In this document: piece after piece, positions 17,111 to 25,643 of the stretch
Layout of the letters: the number at the start of each line of letters is the position of its first letter
Numbering within the stretch: the first letter of the stretch is position 1
Position numbers and translations under genes: made by a program
Assembly (NCBI GenBank): GCA_963836355.1
Contig: CAWIJO010000002.1
Span: forward strand, 310,001-374,000
Direction: 5' to 3'
Origin: Palsa-506 sp963836355
Lineage (GTDB): Bacteria; Actinomycetota; Actinomycetes; Streptosporangiales; Streptosporangiaceae
Length of the DNA stretch: 64,000 bases
The notes under the pieces: model-generated
Databases searched by the model: none
Told to the model about the DNA's origin: nothing
What the model saw: only the letters and a program-made list of their open reading frames with translations

Positions 17111-17959
17111 ATGGCGACAATGCTCCAGCCCGGCCGGATTTCCCCGCTGCGCCAGGTCCCGGCGAACATCGCAGTCCCCGAGTACGTGGGCAAGCGGTAC
17201 CCTAAGACCGGCGAGCCCGACGTCAAAGACACGGGCACCATCGAGCGGATGCGGGTAGCCGGCCACATCGCGGCCCGGGCGCTGGCCGAGGTTGGCAGGC
17301 ACGTGGCGCCCGGGGTAACCACGGACGAGCTGGACCGGGTCGGCCACGAGTTCCTCTGCGACCATGGCGCCTACCCGAGCACGCTCGGCTATCGCGGTTA
17401 CCCGAAGTCGCTTTGTACCTCGCTGAACGAGGTGATCTGCCACGGCATCCCGGACGACACGGTGATCGCCGACGGTGACATCGTCAACATCGACATCACC
17501 GCCTTCATCGGCGGCGTGCACGGGGACACCAACGCCACTTTCCTGGCCGGCTCGGTGGACGAGGAGTCCCGGCTGCTGGTCGAGCGGACCCGGGAGGCGA
17601 TGATGCGTGGCATCCGCGCGGTCGCGCCCGGCCGGCGGCTGAACGCGGTCGGCCGGGTGATCGAGTCGTACGCGCGCCGGTTCGGCTACGGGGTAGTGCG
17701 CGACTTCACCGGGCACGGCATTGGCACCACGTTCCATTCCGGCCTGATCGTGCCGCATTTCGATGACCCCGATGTCGAAGTGATCATGGAGCAGGGAATG
17801 ACCTTCACGATCGAGCCGATGCTTACCCTCGGCACGATCGAATACGACGTCTGGCCGGACGGCTGGACGGCCGTCACCAGGGACCGCAAGCGCACTGCGC
17901 AGTTCGAGCACACGCTGCTGGTCACCGCCGACGGCACCGAGATCCTGACGGTTCCCTAG
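17111..17959 (+). CDS. map: Methionine aminopeptidase, type I
   Basis: 282 aa from the ATG at 17111. It removes the initiator methionine from nascent proteins. The five metal ligands are in VNIDITAF (Asp), HGDTNATF (Asp), GHGIG (His), TIEPM (Glu) and QFEHTL (Glu). The N-terminus (LQPGRISPLRQVP..IAVPEYV) is the extension typical of one actinobacterial paralogue (MapB-like). An in-frame extension upstream of 17111 exists, but it covers the divergent small gene and has no homology. Confidence 0.93.
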   Translation: MATMLQPGRISPLRQVPANIAVPEYVGKRYPKTGEPDVKDTGTIERMRVAGHIAARALAEVGRHVAPGVTTDELDRVGHEFLCDHGAYPSTLGYRGYPKSLCTSLNEVICHGIPDDTVIADGDIVNIDITAFIGGVHGDTNATFLAGSVDEESRLLVERTREAMMRGIRAVAPGRRLNAVGRVIESYARRFGYGVVRDFTGHGIGTTFHSGLIVPHFDDPDVEVIMEQGMTFTIEPMLTLGTIEYDVWPDGWTAVTRDRKRTAQFEHTLLVTADGTEILTVP

Positions 17960-18044
17960 CCGGGCAGCCGGGCTGGGCAGGGCCCGGGGCCGGGCTCGCC
18001 GGGCGGCGGAGTGGTCATTCGCGGATGCTGACCGGCGCCCCGCG

Positions 18045-18977
18045 TCAGACTCCGCTGGCGACGCGTTCTTGCGCGCCTTCCCACCACCGTGGCTCCGGCT
18101 TCGCCGTCTCGATCCACCAGGTGGCGCCGCTGGCCTGGTACGGCAGCGCGATCTTTAGGACCGCCGCGGGCTCCGGGGCTATCTCCGCCCACACCACCAG
18201 GTCGAAGTCCTTAGCCGGGCGGCTGCCCGGGCCTGCCGCAACGGCTGTGGCGGGATCACCGGCGGCAATGGCCGGGCTGCTGGCCGCCATGCGCGCCGCG
18301 GCGATACGCGCACCCGTATCGGCGATATCCGCGGCGGACGGGCGGATCAGGCTGCCTCCGGCGAACCGGATCGGGACCATGCCGTCCCAGCGAGCGGCCC
18401 GGGCTATCGGCCGCGGGGCGGGCAGCACGCCGCCTACCCAGACTGGTATCCGCGGCCGCTGGACTGGCGGCGGAATGAACCGGACCGGATCCAGGGTGAA
18501 ATGCTTGCCCTGATAGCTGAACCGCTCGCCGCTCCAGAGCCCGGCCATCACGTCAAGGCCCTCGTCGAGCAGTTCAGCGCGGTCCCGCTGGCCGGCCGGC
18601 TCATGAAAGATGCCGAAGTCACCGTAGGCGGGCGAGCCGATGCCGACGCCGAGGATCAGCCGGCCGTTGCTGAGCCGGTCTAGCGTCGCCGTCTCCTTGG
18701 CCAGCTGCCACGGCCTGCGGCGGGGCACTGGCGTGATCATCGTTCCGAGCCGGATGCGGCTGGTGCGGGATGCCACCACGGCAAGCACCAGCCATGGATC
18801 GACGATTGGCGGGCCGTCGCCGGTGTTGGAGAACACGATGTGATCCCAGAGGAAGAAGCCGTCGAACCCGGCGAGCTCCGCCCTGATCCCGAGCTCGGCT
18901 AGCATCATCGGGTCCTCGGCGAAGCAGGGAACGGCAATGCCGCGCTGCAGTGTGGCCATAGTCGGCAGTGTGGCCAT
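18045..18977 (-). CDS. LLM-class (luciferase-like) oxidoreductase, probably F420-dependent
   Basis: About 310 aa. TIM-barrel motifs of the bacterial luciferase-like family: GFDGFFLWDHI, RIRLGTMITPVPRRRPW, LDRLSNGRLILGVGIGSP and WVGGVLPAPRPIARAARWDG. Either FMN or F420 could be the cofactor; the latter is common in actinobacteria and an NPdG-like gene is nearby. The start region holds an 18-bp direct repeat (18950-18985), giving two ATGs in frame. The outer one (18977) has AAGGGG 7 bases upstream and is preferred. The last 90 residues include a non-conserved Ala/Pro-rich part. Confidence 0.82.
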   Translation of the reverse strand: MATLPTMATLQRGIAVPCFAEDPMMLAELGIRAELAGFDGFFLWDHIVFSNTGDGPPIVDPWLVLAVVASRTSRIRLGTMITPVPRRRPWQLAKETATLDRLSNGRLILGVGIGSPAYGDFGIFHEPAGQRDRAELLDEGLDVMAGLWSGERFSYQGKHFTLDPVRFIPPPVQRPRIPVWVGGVLPAPRPIARAARWDGMVPIRFAGGSLIRPSAADIADTGARIAAARMAASSPAIAAGDPATAVAAGPGSRPAKDFDLVVWAEIAPEPAAVLKIALPYQASGATWWIETAKPEPRWWEGAQERVASGV

Positions 18978-19008
18978 AGTCGGCCCCTTTCATGAGCGTG
19001 CGATCCGG

Positions 19009-19782
19009 CTAGCTCGGTGCACCAGCCGGCCGGACTGCCGCAGAAATACCGCGGTCCGCGGCCAGGATTTGCTTGAGCGCCGCTGGCCCGCCGGCCCGCA
19101 CCGCAAGGTGCCGGTCGGCCAGTTCGCGCTGTGCGGCGGCGTCACCCGCGAAGGCGCGACAGCAGCGCTCTGGCTCCACGTTCGCCAGCGCGAGGATCGC
19201 GCCGGCGCCGCCCATCGGCCCGGCCAGCGCGAGCAGCGCCGACGACCCGACGTAAGTCGCGCCGCGGTAATGGGCGATCTCGTCAAGCAGCCGGTCCGCG
19301 CTGCCGGACGAATCCTTTACGCCTGCGACTGGCAGGTCAGCTAGTGCTGCTACTGGCACGCCGGGCGCCGATATCCAGGGGATGTGGTAGGCGAGAACCG
19401 GACAATCTCCGGCCGCCGCGCTGATCGCAGCGTAGTAACCCGGCAGGTCGGCGCTGCCCGGCGGGGGCCAGGCAAGAATGGCGTCGGCCCCGGCGCCGCA
19501 GGCGGCAGCGGCGAGCCCGGCTGCCCGCCCGGCAGATTGCGCCCCGGCGCCGGCCAGCACGGGGATATCGCCGGGTACTGCCGCGCGCACCGCGGCGATG
19601 ACCAACGTGCGCTCGCCATCCGTCAGGGCGGCAGCCTCACCGGTGGTGCCGCAGGCCAGCACGCCGCGGATGCCGCGTCCGGTCAGATCGGCTGCCAGCG
19701 CCGCGGTCGCGGCCAGGTCGGCGCTGCCGTCAGCCGCGAAGATCGTGACGAGGGCGACACCGACGCCGTTGAAGACGTTCAT
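19009..19782 (-). CDS. DapA-family aldolase/lyase
   Basis: 257 aa. Class I aldolase barrel of the dihydrodipicolinate synthase family: GVLACGTTGEAAALTDGER (substrate carboxylate loop), LAYHIPW with the proton-relay Tyr, and GVKDSSG with the Schiff-base Lys. It is somewhat shorter than the usual 290-300 aa. The context is a transport and dehydrogenase cluster rather than lysine synthesis. It more likely cleaves a 2-keto-3-deoxy acid or related 2-oxo acid. Its upstream region shares the GTCGACAATCGAC element with the rest of the cluster. Confidence 0.82.
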   Translation of the reverse strand: MNVFNGVGVALVTIFAADGSADLAATAALAADLTGRGIRGVLACGTTGEAAALTDGERTLVIAAVRAAVPGDIPVLAGAGAQSAGRAAGLAAAACGAGADAILAWPPPGSADLPGYYAAISAAAGDCPVLAYHIPWISAPGVPVAALADLPVAGVKDSSGSADRLLDEIAHYRGATYVGSSALLALAGPMGGAGAILALANVEPERCCRAFAGDAAAQRELADRHLAVRAGGPAALKQILAADRGISAAVRPAGAPS

Positions 19783-19859
19783 CAGGAGGACCCGCCTTGC
19801 CCGGCCGGGCGCTGTCAGCTCTGGTCAGCTCGACTCTGGTCAGCGCCGGCCCGGATACC

Positions 19860-19884
19860 TATACTAATTTAGTCGACAATCGAC
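19860..19884. promoter_or_regulatory. Divergent promoter with GTCGACAATCGAC operator (site 1)
   Basis: GTCGACAATCGAC at 19872-19884 is identical to the element at 28099-28111 and two bases off that at 27979-27991. On the plus strand it follows a TATACT -10-like box (19860-19865). On the minus strand a TTGTCG/17/TATAGG pair overlaps it. It lies between the dapA-like gene and the SDR gene and is an AT-rich island in GC-rich DNA. It is probably bound by the GntR-type regulator encoded at 23219; that link is inferred. Confidence 0.6.
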
Positions 19885-19991
19885 AATATGCCTGGGTGGC
19901 GGACGGCAGCGGCAGCCTGGCGGCCGACGCGGGTCCAGGCAGCCTGGAGGCCGACCACGGTCCAGGCGGCGGGCGAGCATTAGGAGAATCC

Positions 19992-20880
19992 GTGCGGCAA
20001 TCTCGCTTCGAGGGCCGGGTCGCCGTGGTGACCGGCGGAATCCAACGGTATCGGCCGGGCCATTACCGAGGCGCTGACGGGCGAGGGCGCGCAGGTAGTG
20101 ATCTGTGACCTGGCGGACTCCGGGTACTTCGCCGGGAGCCCGGATGTCGTCACGATCACCGGCGACGTGGCGCAGCACGGGCTGGCTGACCGGGTGATCG
20201 CCGAGGCCGTGACCCGGTGGGGCCGGGTCGACGTGCTCGTCAACGATGCCGCGTCCTACCCGGACGGCACGCTGCTTGAGATGCTGCCCGACGCCTGGGA
20301 CCGGGTGTTCCGGGTGAACGTGACCGGCGCCTTCATGATGATGCAGTCCTTCGCCCGGCACTGGGCCAGCCAGGACGGTCCCGGCCGCGGCACCAGCGCA
20401 GCGCCTGGCCGGGATGCCGACGAGCCGCCTGGCGGCGAACCCGGCGCCGGGCCGGCCAGCCCGCCGCGGGGCGCCGTGGTGAACATATCGACCGGATCCG
20501 CGCGGAACCCGCGGCCGGGCGGTGCGGCCTATAGTGCCTCCAAGGCCGCGGTGGAAACAATGAGCAAGGTCTTTGCCATGGAGCTTGGCCCGCACGGGAT
20601 CAGAGTGAACGTTGTCGCGCCCGGCTACGTCGACGTGCGCGAGTGGAGCGACGCATACCCGGACCGCGCGCCGGATGACCTGCGCGCCGCGCTGGTCCGG
20701 TCCATCCCGCTCGGCCGGGCCGGTGACCCGCGGGATATCGCCGAGGCCGTGCTCTTCCTCGCCTCGGACGCGGCGGCCAACATCACCGGCACCGTGCTCG
20801 AGGTGGACGGCGGCTCGAATGCGGGCCGGTATACGCTGGCCGCGCACGTCGGGACGGGTGATGCCAGTGACCGCGGATAA
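19992..20880 (+). pseudogene. SDR-family oxidoreductase, frameshifted in the cofactor loop
   Basis: The start is a GTG at 19992 with AGGAG 7 bases upstream. The reading RFEGRVAVVTGG breaks at about 20040 and resumes in another frame as SNGIGRAITEALTGEGAQVVICDLA. Adding two bases restores the canonical TGGxSNGIG motif. Downstream the protein is typical: NDAAS, NISTGSA, the YSASK active-site Tyr/Lys, ELGPHGIRVNVVAPGYV and a C-terminal ITGTVLEVDGG. A Gly/Pro/Asp-rich insert of about 30 residues precedes NIST. The downstream frame alone (from 20098) lacks the cofactor loop. Either a real null allele or a sequence error. Confidence 0.75.
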
Positions 20881-21937
20881 CGGCCGGGCGGCGGGTAGCG
20901 GCGCGATGAGCGCCGCCGACGGCGCGGAGACCGCGATCATCGAAACCCGCGACGTGTCGAAGCACTTCTCCGCTGGCCGGGCAGCGACGGGGTGGACCGC
21001 CACCGGCCGGGCGCGGACGACGCTCAAGGCCGTCGACGGGGTCTCGCTGGCCATCCGCCGGGGCGAGACGCTGGCACTCGTCGGCGAGACCGGCTCGGGG
21101 AAGACCACCTTCGGCCGACTGCTGCTCGGCCTGTACCGGCCGACCAGCGGCGACATCCTCTACCGGGGCCACAGCATCCTGGACCGCAGGGGCGAGGCGG
21201 CCCGCGCCGTCCGGCGCCAGATCCAGGGCGTCTTCCAGGACCCCTATTCCTCCCTCAACCCGACGATGACGGTCGGCCAGTCGCTCGCCGAGGTACTGAA
21301 AGTCCACCGGGTCGTCGAGCGGCAGGACCGGGCGCAGAAGGTAGCCGAGCTACTGGAGACCGTCGGCCTCTCCCCCGCCCAGGCATCGCGCCGGCCGGTG
21401 GCATTCAGCGGCGGCGAGCGGCAGCGAGTGGGAATCGCCCGTGCGCTGGCGGTCAGTCCCGACATCGTGATCGCCGACGAGCCGCTGTCAGCCCTGGACG
21501 TGTCGATCCAGGCACAGGTGCTGAACCTGATGATCAGGCTGCAGGACGAGCGCGGCCTGACCTATTTGTTCGTCACCCATGACCTCGATGTCGCACGGCA
21601 CATCAGCCAGCGCACCGCGGTCCTTTACCTGGGCCGGGTTGTCGAGTACGCGCCCACCGATGGCATCTTCGCCGAGCCGCTGCATCCTTACACGCAGGCG
21701 CTGGTGCGGGCCGCGCCCCGGCTCACAACCGTGCGCAAGACCGTCAAGCCGGCGCTGACCGGCGACATCCCGAACGCGATCGAGCGCCCGCAGGGCTGTC
21801 ACTTCCACCCGCGGTGCCCGTTCGCCATGCCGGTCTGCAGGGAAGAAGAGCCGCAGCTCCGCCAGCTCTCGCCAATCCAGTCGGTCGCCTGCCACCTGCA
21901 CGATCCGGCCATGCAGCCGGCCGCTACCACCGGCTGA
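20861..21937 (+). CDS. Oligopeptide/dipeptide ABC transporter ATPase, OppF/DppF type
   Basis: About 358 aa; the ATG at 20861 lies inside the SDR 3' end. Walker A is GETGSGKTT, Q-loop GVFQDPYSSLNP, signature FSGGERQRVGIARAL, Walker B IVIADEPLSALDVS, switch VTHDLDVA. The C-terminal HPYTQALV and CHFHPRCPFAMPVC stretch is the oligopeptide-transporter extension with four cysteines. The main transporter operon (28133-32698) contains only one ATPase (OppD type), so this is its probable partner, placed 11 kb away but under the same operator sequence. Confidence 0.87.
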   Translation: MPVTADNGRAAGSGAMSAADGAETAIIETRDVSKHFSAGRAATGWTATGRARTTLKAVDGVSLAIRRGETLALVGETGSGKTTFGRLLLGLYRPTSGDILYRGHSILDRRGEAARAVRRQIQGVFQDPYSSLNPTMTVGQSLAEVLKVHRVVERQDRAQKVAELLETVGLSPAQASRRPVAFSGGERQRVGIARALAVSPDIVIADEPLSALDVSIQAQVLNLMIRLQDERGLTYLFVTHDLDVARHISQRTAVLYLGRVVEYAPTDGIFAEPLHPYTQALVRAAPRLTTVRKTVKPALTGDIPNAIERPQGCHFHPRCPFAMPVCREEEPQLRQLSPIQSVACHLHDPAMQPAATTG

Positions 21938-22143
21938 CTCATTCAGCCGGCTCCCCGCGCAGCTACCGGTCACATTCCTGCGGCGCGGTTCGTCGTGCCG
22001 ATGTCATGTCCCGTTCGCACGGCGGGACGTGGTAACCGGGGCCCCTGGCCGGCCCGACATTCGAGGAATGGCTCGACTCCGGGCTTAGGGACGAGAATTT
22101 AAGGCTCGCTAATGAAGCAGCCCTCTTGCTTGATCGATGCCGT
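21938..22143. other. Convergent intergenic region
   Basis: About 200 bases between the OppF-type gene and the end of the UvrA-like fragment. It contains an AT-richer stretch (22090-22140) but no recognisable hairpin terminator or gene. Confidence 0.5.
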
Positions 22144-23007
22144 TCAACGGGCTGCCACCCGCTCAGCAGCAGTGCCGACGTAGGCCGCAAGGTGCTCGCC
22201 GGTGAGGGTGGAGCGGGCGGCGACGAGGCCGGCGGGCGTGCCCTCGAAGACGATCCGGCCGCCGTCGTGGCCAGCGCCGGGGCCGAGGTCGACGATCCAG
22301 TCGGCGTGCGCCATGACCGCCTGGTGGTGCGCGATGACGATGACCGACTTGCCAGCGTCGACGAGCCGGTCGAGCCGACCGAGCAGCTGCTCGACGTCGG
22401 CGAGGTGGAGGCCGGTGGTCGGCTCGTCGAGGACGTAGACGCCGCCCTTCTCGGCCATGTGGGTGGCCAGCTTGAGCCGCTGCCGCTCCCCGCCGGACAG
22501 CGTCGTGAGCGGCTGGCCGAGGCTGAGGTAGCCGAGCCCGACGTCGGCGAGCCGGCCAAGGATGGCGTGCGCGGCCGGCGTGCGCGCCTCCCCGGCGCCG
22601 AAGAACTCCTGGGCCTCGGACACGGACATCGCGAGCACCTCGGTGATGTCGCGGCCGCCGAGTTGGTGCTCCAGCACCGAAGCCTGGAACCGCTTCCCCT
22701 CGCACTCCTCGCAGACGGTGGCAACGCCGGCCATCACCGCCAGGTCGGTGTAGATGACGCCGGCGCCGTTGCAGTTGGGGCAGGCGCCCTCGGAGTTGGC
22801 ACTGAACAGCGCGGGCTTCACGCCGTTGGCCTTCGCAAACGCCTTGCGGATCGGGTCGAGCAGCCCGGTGTACGTCGCCGGATTACTCCGTCGCGAGCCG
22901 CGGATCGCGCTCTGGTCGATCAGCACCACACCGGCGCCGACCGGGATCGACCCGTGCACGAGCGAGCTCTTGCCGGAGCCGGCCACGCCGGTGACGACCA
23001 CAAGCAC
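22144..23007 (-). pseudogene. UvrA-like excinuclease subunit, C-terminal ABC half only
   Basis: About 288 aa from a GTG at 23007. It contains GVAGSGKSSL (Walker A), a zinc module CPNCNGAG...CEECEGKRF, TLSGGERQRLKLATHMA (signature) and VYVLDEPTTGLH (Walker B), all from the second ATPase domain of UvrA-type proteins. A complete UvrA-like protein is about 750-950 aa; the first ATPase domain is missing. Upstream the frame continues as ERRLAAEAARLHANLRDVDVDIPLGVL, closes at a TGA near 23172, and its first part does not look like UvrA. Probably a remnant of a drug-resistance-type UvrA paralogue stranded inside the transport cluster. Confidence 0.75.
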
Positions 23008-23218
23008 CCCGAGCGGGATGTCGACGTCGACGTCGCGCAGGTTGGCGTGCAGCCGGGCCGCCTCCGCCGCCAGCCGGCGTTCTTGCCGGCGGCGTTCAGC
23101 GCCGGCCCCGGGCCGCGCAGCTCGTCGGCACGATCCACGAAGGCAGCTGGCCCCGTCCTCAGCGGATGATCACCCTTGTTCATTGATCATTTTGTTAGGG
23201 GTCCTTAGCGGACACGTC

Positions 23219-23851
23219 CTAGCCGTGCTCGGGGAAGCCTGCCAGGTAGTGGTCGCGCACGGCGGCGCGTAGCTCCGCGATGCCGCCCTTCTCGACCGTG
23301 TCGAGAAACGCGCGGTGGCGCTCCACGGCCTCGGCGAGGTCAATCCCCTGGCGCTCGATCTCAGAGCGCATCAGGGCACCCATCTGGCTGTTGAGCATGC
23401 TCCACAAATCCTTCAGCCGACGGCGCCCAGATGTGTCGAGCAGCAGCTCATGGAACCTGGTGTCGCATTCCACCAGCGCGTCCATGTCATCCGCCTCGGC
23501 GGCGGCCGCCATCCGCTCCAGCGCAGCCCGGAGCGCGCTGACCAGCTCAGCATGCTGGTCGCCGAAGCCCTGGCTGACGCTGGCATCCTCCAGCGCCCAG
23601 CGGGCATAGCAGACATCCTCGGCATCCTGCGTGGACATCCGGGTCACGATGCTGTAGCGGCGCGGCACGATGGCGATGAGGCCCTCGGCCTGCAGGCTCC
23701 GCATGGCGTCCCGGATGGTCCCCCTGCTGACGCCGAACTCGGCGGCCAGGTTGGCCTCCACCAGCCGGGTCTCGGCGGGCAGCTCGTTGTTCAGGATCCG
23801 GTACCGCAAGGCGCGCCCGACCGCCTCGGGAAGGGAGACGTGCTCGAGCAT
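23219..23851 (-). CDS. GntR-family regulator, FCD (FadR-like) subfamily
   Basis: About 210 aa from the ATG at 23849-23851, with AAGGGGG about 10 bases upstream. The N-terminal winged helix (LPEAVGRALRYRILNNELPAETRLVEANLAAEFGVSRGTIRDAM) is typical GntR. The C-terminal FCD domain carries DTRFHELL and a later HRAFLDTVEKG...HYLAGF set of His/Asp residues that usually bind a metal and a carboxylate ligand. It is the last gene of the operon 27951 to 23219. FCD regulators bind TNGTNNNACNA-like palindromes; TTGTCGACAA in the cluster promoters fits. Confidence 0.85.
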   Translation of the reverse strand: MLEHVSLPEAVGRALRYRILNNELPAETRLVEANLAAEFGVSRGTIRDAMRSLQAEGLIAIVPRRYSIVTRMSTQDAEDVCYARWALEDASVSQGFGDQHAELVSALRAALERMAAAAEADDMDALVECDTRFHELLLDTSGRRRLKDLWSMLNSQMGALMRSEIERQGIDLAEAVERHRAFLDTVEKGGIAELRAAVRDHYLAGFPEHG

Positions 23852-23892
23852 GGTTCCGGCCCCCTTCATCAGCCCGCCGTGCCCGTCGTCCG

Positions 23893-24759
23893 TCACTGTA
23901 GCTTCAGCATTGCCGCGGTCAAGCCCACCTGGCCAGCCGGATCGCAATGGATGTCGAGAGTCCTGGCTGGCCCGGTCAGGATCGGGGTAATGCCAGGCCC
24001 GTGTCCCGGCAGCGGGCTTGAGCCGTGCACCATTATCCCGACGGTTACCCACCCCTTCCGGTAACCCACGTTGAACCTGGCGTCGATGTCGGTGACCGCG
24101 ACGAAGTCGCCGAGCAGCACGTCCGGCTCCGGCGGCAGCTGCAGGTCCAGGTCCCAGCTGACCGCCGGACGGCCGAGGCCGTTGCCGACCAGCTTGCTGG
24201 GCACCGAGCAGCGGACCCCGACCCGAACCGGGCCATCGGCGGAGGCGGCCGGCCGCACCATGGGCAGCACCTCGAACAGTCCGGGATCGATGTTCAGCAC
24301 CGTCAGGCCGTCCGGGAAGCCGGCTGGCCGGCCACCCTGCCCGGCGGCCCGGACGGTTACCTCGTCGGACGGCCGCATGGCGGCCAGGTCCGCGGGCCGG
24401 AAGGCCGCGATCACCCGGCCTTCCTCGCCGCGCTTGCCGATCACGACGCCGCGCGCGCCGGCCGCGTGACCGGTCCGCACCTTAACCTGGTTGCCGATGC
24501 AGGAGTAGATCGCCAGCGCGTGCCTGGCGGCCGGGTCGGGATGCACCAGGCAGGCACCGGGCGCCGCATGGTCGGCGCTGCGGGCGAAAACAGAGTCGCC
24601 GAGCTGCAGGCCGAGGACGATGCCGCCATCGCCGACCGGCAGGTAGGGACGACCGTCCGCGTCGACCCGGTACGGGCCGTCGCCCAGCACCGGGTGCTCT
24701 ACCACGCCGAGCAGGTTGACGGCGACGGGCCGGGGCCCAGCCTGCGATCGCGTGCTCAT
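23893..24759 (-). CDS. DUF4438 family protein, copy 1
   Basis: 288 aa. Recognised by a C-terminal GYRKGWVTVGIMVHG followed by LPGHGPGITPILTGP, and by the preceding DVLLGDFVAVTDID. These are shared with its neighbour and with the DUF4438 family (uncharacterised; Thermotoga TM1086-like). It has no signal or membrane segment. The start ATG overlaps the stop of copy 2 (ATGA at 24756-24759). Function is unknown; co-occurrence with dehydrogenases and an Opp-type importer suggests a cytosolic catabolic enzyme. Confidence 0.72.
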   Translation of the reverse strand: MSTRSQAGPRPVAVNLLGVVEHPVLGDGPYRVDADGRPYLPVGDGGIVLGLQLGDSVFARSADHAAPGACLVHPDPAARHALAIYSCIGNQVKVRTGHAAGARGVVIGKRGEEGRVIAAFRPADLAAMRPSDEVTVRAAGQGGRPAGFPDGLTVLNIDPGLFEVLPMVRPAASADGPVRVGVRCSVPSKLVGNGLGRPAVSWDLDLQLPPEPDVLLGDFVAVTDIDARFNVGYRKGWVTVGIMVHGSSPLPGHGPGITPILTGPARTLDIHCDPAGQVGLTAAMLKLQ

Positions 24760-25643
24760 CGCGCGGCCGCCGGCTCCGGCAGTTCCTGGTGATACCAGGC
24801 CGACAGGTTGGCCGCCGGGTCATCGACCAGGTGGAATGCCTCGGCCGGGCCGCTGAGCAGGGAACTCGGGCCAGGGCCATGCCCGAACAGCATGCACTGG
24901 CCGGTCGAGATGACCCCGATGGTCAGGTACCCGGCACGGTAGCCGCGGCCGAACCGGTGGTCGGCGTCGGCGAGCGCGACGAGGTCGCCCACCCGGAGTC
25001 CCTCCAGCCCGAGCGACAGATCCTTGCCGAGCCCCGGATAGGCGCCCATCAGGTCGGTGTTCGCGTACTCCGAGTTCATCCCCGCCCCGGCGCCGATGGC
25101 CTCGGCCGGCACCCGGGCGGCAACGTGAACTTCCAGCCGGCCGTCCGGCCGGGTGCCGCCCGGCATCCGCTCCAGCAGTTCTGGCGCGCAGTTCTTTACC
25201 ACGATCGCGTCGTGATCAGCCAGCCGCAGGCCCTGGCCGCAGGCGGTGACGGTGACGGCGTCGCCGGTAGTCAGGCCGGCCAGCACCGGCTCGGGGAAAT
25301 CGGCGAGCACGTAGGCGTGCTGGCCAATGACGTGACCCACGGCCCCGGCCGCCGGCCCGGTCTCCACCCGCACCGGGTTGCCCACGCAGGTCAGGAACTG
25401 CAGTGCCATATTGGCCGCCGGCTCCCGGTGCCGCACCGAGGCGCCAGGCTCAAGATGGTCGGAGGCATAGCCGGTGGCCGGATCGCCGCAGTGCACGCCG
25501 AGCGTGACGCCGCCCATCCCCGGCAGCACGAACGGCTGCCCGTCGGGACCCACCCGGTAGGCGCGCGAGTCAGCCAGCGGGGGCCACACTTCGCCGGTGA
25601 GCACCTGAGTCACCAGCTGATCCGCGTTAAAAATAGTCTTCAC
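24756..25643 (-). CDS. DUF4438 family protein, copy 2
   Basis: About 295 aa from a GTG at 25641-25643 that overlaps the stop of the upstream oxidoreductase (GTGA). It shares with copy 1 the order YRVxxDGxP, GGVxLGxxxGD, a central CVGNPVRVETGPAAGAVGHVIG (copy 1: CIGNQVKVRTGHAAGARGVVIG), GDLVALADADHRFGRGYRAGYLTIGVI and GHGPGPSSLLSGP. Overall similarity is moderate, so the duplication is old and the two may form a heteromer or act on different intermediates. Confidence 0.72.
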   Translation of the reverse strand: MKTIFNADQLVTQVLTGEVWPPLADSRAYRVGPDGQPFVLPGMGGVTLGVHCGDPATGYASDHLEPGASVRHREPAANMALQFLTCVGNPVRVETGPAAGAVGHVIGQHAYVLADFPEPVLAGLTTGDAVTVTACGQGLRLADHDAIVVKNCAPELLERMPGGTRPDGRLEVHVAARVPAEAIGAGAGMNSEYANTDLMGAYPGLGKDLSLGLEGLRVGDLVALADADHRFGRGYRAGYLTIGVISTGQCMLFGHGPGPSSLLSGPAEAFHLVDDPAANLSAWYHQELPEPAAAR

